Shown in pieces: positions 46,889 to 55,052 of a DNA stretch of 64,000 bases. Position 1 is the stretch's first letter, and each line of letters begins with the position of its first letter. Origin of the DNA: Halomonas salipaludis (GTDB taxonomy: Bacteria; Pseudomonadota; Gammaproteobacteria; Pseudomonadales; Halomonadaceae). The notes beneath the pieces are model-generated. The model ran no database searches, had not been told where the DNA came from, and saw only the letters and a program-made list of their open reading frames with translations. A program made the translations under genes and the position numbers. Where the stretch lies: positions 1 to 64,000 of the forward strand of contig NZ_NSKB01000010.1 in assembly GCF_002286975.1 (NCBI RefSeq), in the 5' to 3' direction.

Positions 46889-47737
46889 ATGACCCAACGC
46901 TATCTCAGCATCGAACAGGTCGACATGACCTTTCACACCAAGGGTGGCTCGAGCAATGTGCTCAAGGGCATCGACCTGAGCGTCGCCCGCGGCGAGTACA
47001 TCTCGATCATCGGCCACTCCGGCTGCGGCAAGTCGACCCTGCTCAATATCATTGCCGGGTTGACCGAGTCCACCTCCGGCGCGGTGATCCTCGACGGCAA
47101 GGAGGTCAACGCCCCGGGCCCCGATCGCAGCGTGGTGTTCCAGAACCACTCGCTGCTGCCGTGGCTGACCGTGTATGAGAATGTCGCCCTGGCGGTCAAC
47201 AAGACCTGTGCGCGTACCAAGAGCAAGGCCGAGCGTCACGCCTGGATCCTCAAGAACCTGGAAATGGTCGGCATGGGCCACGCCCTCGACAAGCGCCCGG
47301 CGGAGATCTCCGGTGGCATGAAGCAGCGCGTCGGCATCGCCCGAGCGCTGGCCATGGAGCCCAAGGTGCTGCTGCTCGACGAGCCCTTCGGCGCCCTCGA
47401 CGCCCTGACCCGCGCCCACCTTCAGGAGGAGGTGATGCGGATCCAGGATGAGCTCGGCAACACCGTGATCATGATCACCCACGACGTCGACGAAGCGGTG
47501 CTGCTCTCAGACCGCATCGTGATGCTCACCAACGGCCCCTCGGCGCGTATCGGCGAAGTTCTCGACATCGACCTACCGCGACCGCGCAACCGCATCACCC
47601 TGGCCGATGATCCAGCCTACAACCACTACCGCCAGGAGGTGCTGCGATTCCTCTACGAGAAGCAGCGTAAGGTCGAGCAGCTCGCCGAACGGCGCGACAA
47701 AGCCCCCACCGCCGAGGCCTCAAAGGCCCGCGCCTGA
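46889..47737 (+). CDS. nasD: Nitrate ABC transporter ATP-binding protein (NasD/NrtD)
   Basis: ATPase of 282 residues with Walker A GHSGCGKST (about residue 43), Q-loop VVFQNHSLLPWLTVYENVALAV, signature ISGGMKQRVGIARAL, Walker B LLLDEPFGALDA and the H-loop MITHDVDEAVLLSDR. The VFQNHSLLPW loop is characteristic of nitrate and sulfonate importers. It ends the operon at a terminator. No nitrate or nitrite reductase genes (nasCBA) follow, unlike the Klebsiella operon. Confidence 0.9.
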   Translation: MTQRYLSIEQVDMTFHTKGGSSNVLKGIDLSVARGEYISIIGHSGCGKSTLLNIIAGLTESTSGAVILDGKEVNAPGPDRSVVFQNHSLLPWLTVYENVALAVNKTCARTKSKAERHAWILKNLEMVGMGHALDKRPAEISGGMKQRVGIARALAMEPKVLLLDEPFGALDALTRAHLQEEVMRIQDELGNTVIMITHDVDEAVLLSDRIVMLTNGPSARIGEVLDIDLPRPRNRITLADDPAYNHYRQEVLRFLYEKQRKVEQLAERRDKAPTAEASKARA

Positions 47738-47742
47738 AGACA

Positions 47743-47775
47743 GCCGCGCCGCCTGCGGGCGGCGCGGCCTTTCTC
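47743..47775 (+). terminator. Terminator of the nas operon
   Basis: GCCGCGCCGCC pairs with GGCGGCGCGGC over loop TGCG, followed by CTTTCT, six bases after the nasD stop. Confidence 0.8.
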
Positions 47776-47853
47776 CGCATGACGACAAAGGTGGCAGCCC
47801 GGCGGGTGTCGAGCCATGCTCATAGCCATCGCCCGCGACACGGAGCCCGCCCA

Positions 47854-48951
47854 GTGACAGATTCCCCTCGCGTCACGGTATTCTATGACGAACGCATGCT
47901 GGCCCATGAACCAAGCGCCGATGCCGCTTTCCTCCCCGGCCGCATGGATACTCGCATCCGCCAGCTGCTCTCCGGGCTCGGCGTGCCCTGGAAATACCCC
48001 GAGCATCCCGGCCGGCTTACCGCCATCAGCCAGTTCCTGGCCCTCGCGCCACTTCAGGGCGTCACCTTCGCGACAGGAAAAGCGGCCACCGCCGAGCAGC
48101 TAGGACGCGTTCATACCTCGTCGTACCTCGAGCAGGTGTACAAGCTGCGCGGCCAGTATGCCTGGCTGGACGTGGATACCACCGCGGTATCGCCGGGCAG
48201 CGTGGATGCCGCGGAAGTGGCCGCCGGCACCGCGATTGCCGCCGTCGAGTCGGTGGTCGCTGGCGCAAGCGACAGCACCTTCGCCCTGGTACGCCCGCCG
48301 GGGCACCACGCCGAGCCAGTGCGTGCCCGAGGCTTCTGCCTGTTCAACAATGTGGCGGTGGCCGCCGCCCACGCCAAGGCGACGCTGGGCTGCCAACGCA
48401 TCATGATTCTCGATTGGGATGCACATCACGGCAACGGCACCCAGGACATCTTCTGGGCCGACCCCGATGTGCTGTTCATCGACCTGCACCGCGGCGCGCC
48501 CTTCTATCCCGGCAGCGGCAGCCTGGACGAGATCGGTGAAGGACTCGGAGAAGGCACCACCGTCAACATTCCGCTGCCGGCCGATGCCGGCGACGCGGCC
48601 TACCTGCTGGCCTTCGAACGCATCATCGAACCCGCGGCGGACTGGTTCAAGCCCGACCTGATCCTGGTCTCGGCAGGCTTCGACCCTCACGCCCACGACC
48701 TGGCACTCAACGTTTCCTACCGCGGCTTCGCCTCGATGACACACCGCCTCAAGCAGCTTGCCACCCGCCACAGCCAGGGCCGGTTGGTGTTCGTGCTCGA
48801 AGGCGGCTACAACCTGATTTCGCTGTCACACGGCGTCAAGGCCGTGCTCGAGGTGCTCGCAGGTGCAGTTCCGCCGCCGCCGGGCGAGTGCGGCATCGCC
48901 GAGGTCGAGGCAGCCGCGGCCTTTCACTGCCGCGCCTTTGTCGATTCGTGA
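47854..48951 (+). CDS. Histone deacetylase family protein (acetylpolyamine/amidohydrolase type)
   Basis: Zinc amidohydrolase of 365 residues from the GTG at 47854 (GGAG upstream). Catalytic motifs of the class II HDAC-like family are intact: ALVRPPGHHAEP, GFCLFNNVAVAA, ILDWDAHHGNGTQDIFW, LHRGAPFYPGSG, LVSAGFDPHAHD and LEGGYN. Bacterial members deacetylate acetylpolyamines, small amides or proteins. An ATG at 47896 or an upstream ATG at 47779 are alternative starts. It has no functional partner nearby and is convergent with chrA. Confidence 0.88.
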   Translation: MTDSPRVTVFYDERMLAHEPSADAAFLPGRMDTRIRQLLSGLGVPWKYPEHPGRLTAISQFLALAPLQGVTFATGKAATAEQLGRVHTSSYLEQVYKLRGQYAWLDVDTTAVSPGSVDAAEVAAGTAIAAVESVVAGASDSTFALVRPPGHHAEPVRARGFCLFNNVAVAAAHAKATLGCQRIMILDWDAHHGNGTQDIFWADPDVLFIDLHRGAPFYPGSGSLDEIGEGLGEGTTVNIPLPADAGDAAYLLAFERIIEPAADWFKPDLILVSAGFDPHAHDLALNVSYRGFASMTHRLKQLATRHSQGRLVFVLEGGYNLISLSHGVKAVLEVLAGAVPPPPGECGIAEVEAAAAFHCRAFVDS

Positions 48952-48966
48952 CGTTACCACCCTGCG

Positions 48967-50178
48967 TCATGCAGGCAGGCCGGCGACCAGGCTGATCAGC
49001 ACGCCGCCCAACGCCATCACCGCCACTGCCGCCCAGGCCGGCAGCTTCCATATCGTCAACAGCAGGAAGCCGGTCAGCGCCAGGGCGAACTCATGGCTGC
49101 CAAGAATGGCGCTGGTCCACACCGGCTGATAGAGCGCGGCACCGAGAATACCCACCACCGCGGCGTTGGCGCCGCGCATCAGCGACTGGGCGCTGGCCCA
49201 CTGGCGAAAGCGGTTCCAGAACGGCAGCACCGCCACCAGCAGCAGCATGCCCGGCACGAAGATCGCCAATAGCGCCAGGGTCGCGCCAACCAGTCCGTTG
49301 GGCAGCGGCTCGAGTACCGCACCGAGATAGGCGGCGAAGGTGAACAGCGGCCCTGGTACCGCCTGGGCCGCGCCGTAGCCGGCCAGGAAGTCGTCCGGGG
49401 TGACCCAGCCCGACTGCACCACCTCGGCCTCGAGCAGCGGCAGCACCACGTGGCCGCCGCCAAACACCAGCGCACCGGCGCGGTAGAAGGCATCCAGCAG
49501 CGCCAGGGTCTGCGACGGCGTGCTCCAGGCCAGCAGCGGCAGCCCCACCAGCAGCAGCATGAAGGCCACCAGTGCGACCCCGCCGGCACGCCGTGTCACC
49601 GGAAAGTGCACCTCGCTGACCGCGTTCTCCACCGCGGCACGACACAGCACAAGGCCTGCCAATCCGCCCGCGACGATTGCCGCTACCTGGCCCAGCGGGC
49701 CGCTGACCATCACCACGACCAGCACCGCAGTCAGGGCGATGGCAGCACGCTGGCGGTCCGGGCACAGGTTGCGCGCCATGCCCCACACCGCATGGGCGAC
49801 GATGGCCACCGCGGCCACCTTGAGGCCGTGGATGATGCCGCTACCCACAGGCCCCTCCATCACCGCCGCGCCGACGGCGAACAGCACCAGGATAATGGCC
49901 GACGGCAGGGTGAACGCCAACCACGCCATGGCAGCCCCCCAGGGGCCGGCGCGCATCAGTCCCAGCGCAAAGCCAACCTGGCTACTGGCCGGGCCAGGCA
50001 GGAACTGGCAGAGCGCCACCAGATCGGCGTAATCCTTCTCCGACAGCCACTTACGACGCGCCACGAACTCGGTGCGGAAATATCCCAGGTGGGCAATCGG
50101 CCCACCGAAGGAGGTCAGCCCCAGCATCAGAAAAGCGCGAAAGACCTCCTGGATGCGGCCCGGATGGAGGGTAGTCAT
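48967..50178 (-). CDS. chrA: Chromate transporter ChrA family
   Basis: Membrane protein of 403 residues with two homologous CHR domains. Domain 1 opens FRAFLMLGLTSFGGPIAHLGYFRTEFV and contains LCQFLPGPASSQVGFALG. Domain 2 contains FYRAGALVFGGGHVVLPLLEAEVV and AAQAVPGPLFTFAAYLGA. The family exports chromate using the proton gradient. The ATG at 50178 has AAGGA upstream; the open frame continuing to 50304 is not family-like. A stand-alone gene, divergent from the ABC exporter. Confidence 0.9.
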   Translation of the reverse strand: MTTLHPGRIQEVFRAFLMLGLTSFGGPIAHLGYFRTEFVARRKWLSEKDYADLVALCQFLPGPASSQVGFALGLMRAGPWGAAMAWLAFTLPSAIILVLFAVGAAVMEGPVGSGIIHGLKVAAVAIVAHAVWGMARNLCPDRQRAAIALTAVLVVVMVSGPLGQVAAIVAGGLAGLVLCRAAVENAVSEVHFPVTRRAGGVALVAFMLLLVGLPLLAWSTPSQTLALLDAFYRAGALVFGGGHVVLPLLEAEVVQSGWVTPDDFLAGYGAAQAVPGPLFTFAAYLGAVLEPLPNGLVGATLALLAIFVPGMLLLVAVLPFWNRFRQWASAQSLMRGANAAVVGILGAALYQPVWTSAILGSHEFALALTGFLLLTIWKLPAWAAVAVMALGGVLISLVAGLPA

Positions 50179-50294
50179 GATCGGAATTCCTTGACTGGCG
50201 GTATGGGTAACGCGAAACGCCGTCTCATGATGCCACACCTGCGTGACGCCCTCGTTACGCGTACACTGGCGGCTCCCTCGCCAGGAGCCCATAC

Positions 50295-52148
50295 GTGTCA
50301 CCACCGTCAGCCCCCGATCGTGACAGCAGCAATCCCCTCGCCGGGTTCTTCGGCGTGTTTCGCTACAGCCGCCGGGCGCTCGGCCTGGTGTGGGAGACCT
50401 CGCGCTGGATGACCCTGGGGCTGATGCTGTGCACCCTGGTCGCCGGCGTGCTGCCGGCGGTGGCGGCCTGGGTTGGCCAACTGATCGTCGACGGTGTGGT
50501 CGCCGCCATGGAGGCCCACCGCGCGGCCAGCGACCCCGAGCTGCTTACGTTGATCACCCCGGTGCTGTGGCTGGTGGCGCTGGAGGGAGTGATCATCGCG
50601 CTGATTGCGCTTGCCCAGCGCGGCCTCGCCGCCCAGCAATCGCTGCTGCGGGCGCTGCTCGGCCAGAAGGTCAACGTGATGATTCTCGAGAAGGCCGGGA
50701 AGCTCTCGCTGGCGCAGTTCGAGGACTCCGAGCTCTACGACAAGCTGACCCGCGCCCGCCGCGAGGCCTCTACCCGTCCCCTGGCGCTTGTCAACAAGAC
50801 CTTCGGGCTGCTGCAGAACGCCATCTCGCTGGCCAGCTTCGGTGTGCTGCTGGTGCAGTTCTCGCCCTGGGCGCTACTGCTGCTGGTGGCCGGCGCCCTG
50901 CCGGTGTTCATCTCCGAGGCCAAGTTCTCCGGCGACGCCTTCCGGCTGTTCCGCTGGCGCTCGCCGCAGACCCGCATGCAGATCTACCTGGAGACGGTGC
51001 TGGCCCGCGAGGACACCATCAAGGAGGTCAAGTTGTTCGGCCTCGAGGGGCTGTTCCTGCAGCGCTATCGCGACATCTTCACCCGGCTGTTCGCCGAGGA
51101 TCGCCTGCTGACGCTGCGTCGCGAGAGTTGGGGCTTCCTGCTCGGCCTGCTCGGCACCCTGACCTTCTACGGCGCCTACGGCTGGGTAGTGGTGGAGACC
51201 ATCGCCGGGGGCCTCACGCTGGGCGAGATGACCATGTACCTGATGGTCTTCAAGCAGGGCCAAGCAGCGCTCTCGGCCAGCCTGACCGCGATCAGCGGCA
51301 TGTATGAGGACAACCTCTACCTCTCGAACCTCTACGAGTACCTGGAGCAGCCGGTAGAGGACGACGGCGGCACCCTCACCCAGGGCGCCACGCCCGGCGA
51401 TGGCCTGCGCTTCGAGCGCGTCGGCTTCGCCTATCCCGGCGGCGAGGCAGTGCTCCACGATATCAGCCTGCATCTCGCCCCGGGCCAGAGCCTCGCCCTG
51501 GTGGGCGAGAACGGCTCCGGCAAGACCACCCTGATCAAACTGCTGACGCGGCTCTACCACCCCACCCAGGGGCGCATCCTGCTGGATGGCAGCGACCTGC
51601 GCGACTGGCAGACCGAAGCCCTGCGCGAGCGCATCGGGGTGATTTTCCAGGATTTCGTGCGTTACCAGCTGCAGGTCGGCGAGAACCTCGGGGTCGGTGA
51701 CACCCACGCCTTCGATGACCAGCAGCGCTGGCAGGAGGCCGCTCGCCACGGCATGGCCGACGACTTCATCGCGCGCATGGCCAGCGGCTACCAGACCCAG
51801 TTGGGCCGCTGGTTCAAAGGCGGCCAGGAACTCTCCGGCGGGCAGTGGCAGAAGATCGCCCTGTCGCGGGCCTACATGCGCGAGAATGCCGATATCCTGG
51901 TGCTCGACGAGCCCACCGCGGCGATGGACGCCGCCGCCGAGGCGGAGATTTTCGCGCGCTTCCGCGAACATGGGCACGACAAGATGACCATCCTGATCTC
52001 GCACCGCTTCTCCACGGTGCGCAGCGCCGAGCAGATCCTGGTCATCGACCGCGGCGAGATCATCGAGCGCGGCACCCACGACCAGCTGCTGGCCGCCGAC
52101 GGCCGCTACGCCACGCTGTTTAGGCTCCAGGCCAAGGGATATCGCTGA
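50295..52148 (+). CDS. ABC transporter, fused permease/ATPase (exporter type)
   Basis: Half-size exporter of 617 residues, probably acting as a homodimer. Six membrane helices occupy about 30-330 (SRWMTLGLMLCTLVAGVLPAVAAWVGQLIVDG and onward). The nucleotide domain has Walker A GENGSGKTT (about 411), Q-loop VIFQDFVRY, signature ELSGGQWQKIALSRAYMR, Walker B ILVLDEPTAAMDA and the H-loop ISHRFSTVR. It starts at GTG 50295 with AGGAG eight bases upstream. The FLGLLGTLTFYG region and QDFVRY loop are like lipid or peptide exporters; the substrate is unknown. Confidence 0.88.
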   Translation: MSPPSAPDRDSSNPLAGFFGVFRYSRRALGLVWETSRWMTLGLMLCTLVAGVLPAVAAWVGQLIVDGVVAAMEAHRAASDPELLTLITPVLWLVALEGVIIALIALAQRGLAAQQSLLRALLGQKVNVMILEKAGKLSLAQFEDSELYDKLTRARREASTRPLALVNKTFGLLQNAISLASFGVLLVQFSPWALLLLVAGALPVFISEAKFSGDAFRLFRWRSPQTRMQIYLETVLAREDTIKEVKLFGLEGLFLQRYRDIFTRLFAEDRLLTLRRESWGFLLGLLGTLTFYGAYGWVVVETIAGGLTLGEMTMYLMVFKQGQAALSASLTAISGMYEDNLYLSNLYEYLEQPVEDDGGTLTQGATPGDGLRFERVGFAYPGGEAVLHDISLHLAPGQSLALVGENGSGKTTLIKLLTRLYHPTQGRILLDGSDLRDWQTEALRERIGVIFQDFVRYQLQVGENLGVGDTHAFDDQQRWQEAARHGMADDFIARMASGYQTQLGRWFKGGQELSGGQWQKIALSRAYMRENADILVLDEPTAAMDAAAEAEIFARFREHGHDKMTILISHRFSTVRSAEQILVIDRGEIIERGTHDQLLAADGRYATLFRLQAKGYR

Positions 52149-52180
52149 CGATCCAGGCTCAACGGTTCTCTCCCAACTGC

Positions 52181-52209
52181 TTGACGCTTGTTCAGCGATT
52201 GTTTATAAA
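52181..52209 (+). promoter_or_regulatory. Near-consensus sigma-70 promoter
   Basis: TTGACG (52181-52186), a 17-bp spacer and TATAAA (52204-52209). Transcription would begin near 52216, giving the DUF1127 gene an untranslated leader of about 250 nt. Confidence 0.7.
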
Positions 52210-52468
52210 AAAAGAGTCACTTCATTAGGTGAGTGGCATCAACCCCATCCAGAGACCGTTTTCTCATGCGCTGGCAAACCCGCGTCAATCGCCCAAGCAA
52301 GCTACATCGTATTGCCAATAATGCGATGCGAGCCTGCCGTTGCCGCGTGCCAATCCGATACTGAGAAACGATGGCCGCGGCATGTGTCGCGGCCATGTGA
52401 TTACCCCCGCTGTATTTGGTCATCTCCTGTTCGCGCTGCATCCCGGCCTCCCGCAAGGAGACCGAGAA

Positions 52469-52699
52469 ATGGCAATTTCCGCTAGCCTCAAGAGCCTGCT
52501 TCATGCGCTGCGCAGCCGTGCAATCAAGCGTCGTCAATTCGCTCAACTCAGGGAGTGCGACCCACGCATGCTCAAGGACATGGGCCTGCGTTGGGAGCGC
52601 GGCACCCTGGTCGCCATCAATCCCGAGCGCGAGCCATCCGAGGGCATCACCCGCGACGCGCATGAGAGCTGTCCCCACTGCGGGAGCAGACTGACGTAG
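52469..52699 (+). CDS. Small DUF1127-domain protein
   Basis: A basic protein of 76 residues. The middle part (RQFAQLRECDPRMLKDMGL) is the DUF1127/YjiS motif, usually ending in the rule D-x-x-L-x-D-[IM]-G-[LI]. A tail with a possible zinc-ribbon half (CPHCGSRLT) follows. The ATG at 52469 has AAGGAG nine bases upstream; a longer frame from 52340 adds unrelated residues. DUF1127 proteins are small regulators or RNA-interacting proteins in some bacteria; the role here is unknown. Confidence 0.8.
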   Translation: MAISASLKSLLHALRSRAIKRRQFAQLRECDPRMLKDMGLRWERGTLVAINPEREPSEGITRDAHESCPHCGSRLT

Positions 52700-52702
52700 C
52701 CA

Positions 52703-52735
52703 ACGCCCCGGCCACAGGATGTGGCCGGGGCGTTT
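52703..52735. terminator. Bidirectional terminator between DUF1127 and aldA
   Basis: A 13-bp stem ACGCCCCGGCCAC with GTGGCCGGGGCGT, loop AGGAT, followed by TTTCG. It lies between genes ending from opposite strands. Confidence 0.82.
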
Positions 52736-52744
52736 CGTACAAGT

Positions 52745-54181
52745 CTAGGCTTGCAGATACACCACATGACTGTGGGTGTACTCGTAGAGCCCATGCTTAC
52801 CATCGGCACCGCCGATACCCGACTTACGCACCCCGGCATGGAACCCCTGCATCGCCTCGAAATTCTCACGATTGATATACGTCTCGCCGAAGTCGAGTTC
52901 ACGACAAGCTTGCATGGCGCTCTTGAGGCTGCGGGTATAGATGGATGACGTGAGGCCGTACTCACAGTCGTTTGCCAGCGCGATGCCTTCATCCAGGTCG
53001 TCGATGATCTGAATCGGCAGCACCGGCCCGAAGACCTCCTGCTGCATGATCTCCATCGTCTGGCGACAGCCGGCGAGCACGGTAGGCTGGTAGTGATAAC
53101 CCGCCTCCAGGTCGGCAATTTCGCCACCAGTAATTAGCTCTGCGCCCTCGCGCCGAGCGGTCTCGACCATGCGTGCCACCTTGTCGAGGCCGGCACGGTT
53201 GATCAATGGGCCCATCTCGACCGCGGCATCCGCCAGCGGATCACCAAAGCGCGTGGCACTCATCGCCTTGGCCATGCGTGTGATGAACTCAGCGGCCACG
53301 CCGCGCTGGACGTAAACCCGCTCGGCGCAGTTGCACACCTGGCCGGTATTGATGATGCGCGAGCCGCGGATGGCGTTGACCGCCAGATCGAGGTCGGCGT
53401 CGTCCAGCACGATGGCCGGCGCCTTGCCCCCCAGCTCCAGGTTGAGCTTGGTGATGTTGTCAGCGGCACTGGCCATGATCCGCGAACCGGTCTCGACACT
53501 GCCGGTGAAACTGATCATGTCTACTTCAGCGCTCGACGTCAGGGCACTGCCAGCCGCCGCGCCGGTGCCGCTAACCACGTTGAAAACACCCTTCGGCAGG
53601 CCCAGGCCATCGAGCAGCCGGGCAAACTCGAAGCAGTTGTTGGGGGTCTCCTCGCTGGGCTTGATAACGATGGTATTGCCGGTCACCAGCGCCGGCGCCA
53701 TCTTGCGAGCAATTAGGAAGAATGGGAAATTCCACGGCAGGATGCCGGCCACTACGCCAAGGGGCTTGCGAAACAAGAAGATGCTTTCCCCGACACGGTC
53801 ACTCTCGATGATCTCGCCTTCGATCCGACGACCCCATTCGGCCATATAGTCCAGATAATCGGCAGTGAAGTTGACTTCCACCTCGGCCAGGCCGCTGACC
53901 TTGCCCTGCTCCTGGGTAATGGTCCTGGCCAGTAGCGCCACATTGTCACGCAGGGTGTCGGCGAGCCGATGCAGGAAGGCCGCACGTTCCACGGCCGGGG
54001 TCGCCGCCCAGCCCTTCTGGGCGCGGCGTGCCGCCGCCAAGGCGCGTTCGACCTCCTCACCTCCGGAGGCCGGTACCCGAGATAGCAGCGCCTGTGTAGC
54101 GGGATTGAACACCTCGAGATGGTCGCGGGCCGACTCGAAGGCACCATCGATGTAGTTCTGATAGGTAGTAGGCTGGCTCAT
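52745..54181 (-). CDS. aldA: Lactaldehyde/glycolaldehyde dehydrogenase AldA
   Basis: NAD-dependent aldehyde dehydrogenase of 478 residues oxidising L-lactaldehyde to L-lactate. Motifs: VAGILPWNFPFFLIARKMAPAL, VIKPSEETP, the cofactor loop SFTGSVETGSRIM, general base LELGGKAPAIV and nucleophile NTGQVCNCAERVYV. The C-terminal YEYTHSHVVYLQA is typical of AldA. It is the last gene of the rhamnonate operon, after the aldolase that makes lactaldehyde. Confidence 0.88.
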   Translation of the reverse strand: MSQPTTYQNYIDGAFESARDHLEVFNPATQALLSRVPASGGEEVERALAAARRAQKGWAATPAVERAAFLHRLADTLRDNVALLARTITQEQGKVSGLAEVEVNFTADYLDYMAEWGRRIEGEIIESDRVGESIFLFRKPLGVVAGILPWNFPFFLIARKMAPALVTGNTIVIKPSEETPNNCFEFARLLDGLGLPKGVFNVVSGTGAAAGSALTSSAEVDMISFTGSVETGSRIMASAADNITKLNLELGGKAPAIVLDDADLDLAVNAIRGSRIINTGQVCNCAERVYVQRGVAAEFITRMAKAMSATRFGDPLADAAVEMGPLINRAGLDKVARMVETARREGAELITGGEIADLEAGYHYQPTVLAGCRQTMEIMQQEVFGPVLPIQIIDDLDEGIALANDCEYGLTSSIYTRSLKSAMQACRELDFGETYINRENFEAMQGFHAGVRKSGIGGADGKHGLYEYTHSHVVYLQA

Positions 54182-54228
54182 GCTCTGTCTCCCTTAGTAG
54201 CTATGTTGTTGCTATGCAGTGAAGGATG

Positions 54229-55029
54229 TCAGTAGGTGGTCGAGGGCGACGCGCCGGATGGCCCGCCCTTGTAGCGGGCGATGGTCTCCAGCGCCCCCTG
54301 GCGCAGCAAGCTGATATCGATGCCCACGGCAATGAACTGGCAGCCCAGGGCCTGATAACGGCGTGCGTCGGCTTCCCGCGGCGCGAGAATGCCCACCGGT
54401 TTACCAGCGGCCTGGATAGCCGCGATGGCATGCTCGATGGCGGCCTGAACCTCGGGATGCCCCGGATTACCGGGGTGTCCCATGCCCACCGATAGATCCG
54501 CGGGCCCAATAAAGACCGCATCGACGCCTGCGGTGGCGGCGATCACCTCAACATTGTCGATTCCCTTGGGCGACTCCACCTGTACGATCAGGCAGAGCTC
54601 CTCGTGGGCCCGGGTCAGGTAGTCGTCCACTCCGTCCCAGCGGGTGGCGCGCACCAGACCGCCGCCCACACCGCGAATACCATGCGGCGGATAACGCATG
54701 GCACGCACCAAGCTCGCGGCCTGCTCGGCACTCTCGACCATCGGCACCATCAAGGTCTGGGCACCGATATCGAGCAGTTGCTTGATCAGTGCCGGATCCT
54801 GGTTGACGCTGCGCACCACCGGAGCAGTGGCATAGGGCGCCACTGCCTGGAGCTGAGCGAGAATGGTCGGCAATGTGTTGGGAGCGTGCTCGCCGTCGAT
54901 CAGCATCCAGTCGAAACCAGTGGTGGCGGCAATCTCGGCGGCATAACCGGTACCGAAACCAGCCCACAGGCCATACTGGGCGCTGGATTCATGAAGCGCT
55001 GCCTTGAATGTATTCTTAGGCATTGTCAT
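54229..55029 (-). CDS. rhmA: 2-keto-3-deoxy-L-rhamnonate aldolase (HpcH/HpaI family)
   Basis: Class II pyruvate aldolase of 266 residues. Family stretches: YAAEIAATTGFDWMLIDGEHAPNT, the Arg in VVRSVNQDP, LDIGAQTLMVPMVESAEQA, VQVESPKGI with the metal Glu, and VFIGPADLSVGMGHPGN with the metal Asp. It closely resembles RhmA, which splits 2-keto-3-deoxy-L-rhamnonate to pyruvate and L-lactaldehyde. HpcH and GarL are related alternatives, but rhmD and aldA beside it fix the likely role. Confidence 0.87.
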   Translation of the reverse strand: MTMPKNTFKAALHESSAQYGLWAGFGTGYAAEIAATTGFDWMLIDGEHAPNTLPTILAQLQAVAPYATAPVVRSVNQDPALIKQLLDIGAQTLMVPMVESAEQAASLVRAMRYPPHGIRGVGGGLVRATRWDGVDDYLTRAHEELCLIVQVESPKGIDNVEVIAATAGVDAVFIGPADLSVGMGHPGNPGHPEVQAAIEHAIAAIQAAGKPVGILAPREADARRYQALGCQFIAVGIDISLLRQGALETIARYKGGPSGASPSTTY

Positions 55030-55052
55030 AACCGAGTCCTATCAGATGAATG

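Noticed and set aside
46178-47482. 434-codon open frame antisense to nasE and nasD
   Set aside because: Mirror image of strongly supported ABC transporter genes; His/Asp/Gly-rich translation typical of GC-rich antisense frames.
50179-50304. 42-codon N-terminal extension of chrA
   Set aside because: A well-placed ribosome site precedes the ATG at 50178 where CHR similarity starts; the extension overlaps the divergent promoter region.
52217-52678. 153-codon open frame antisense to the DUF1127 gene and its leader
   Set aside because: The DUF1127 frame on the plus strand has a promoter, ribosome site and family motif; this one has none.
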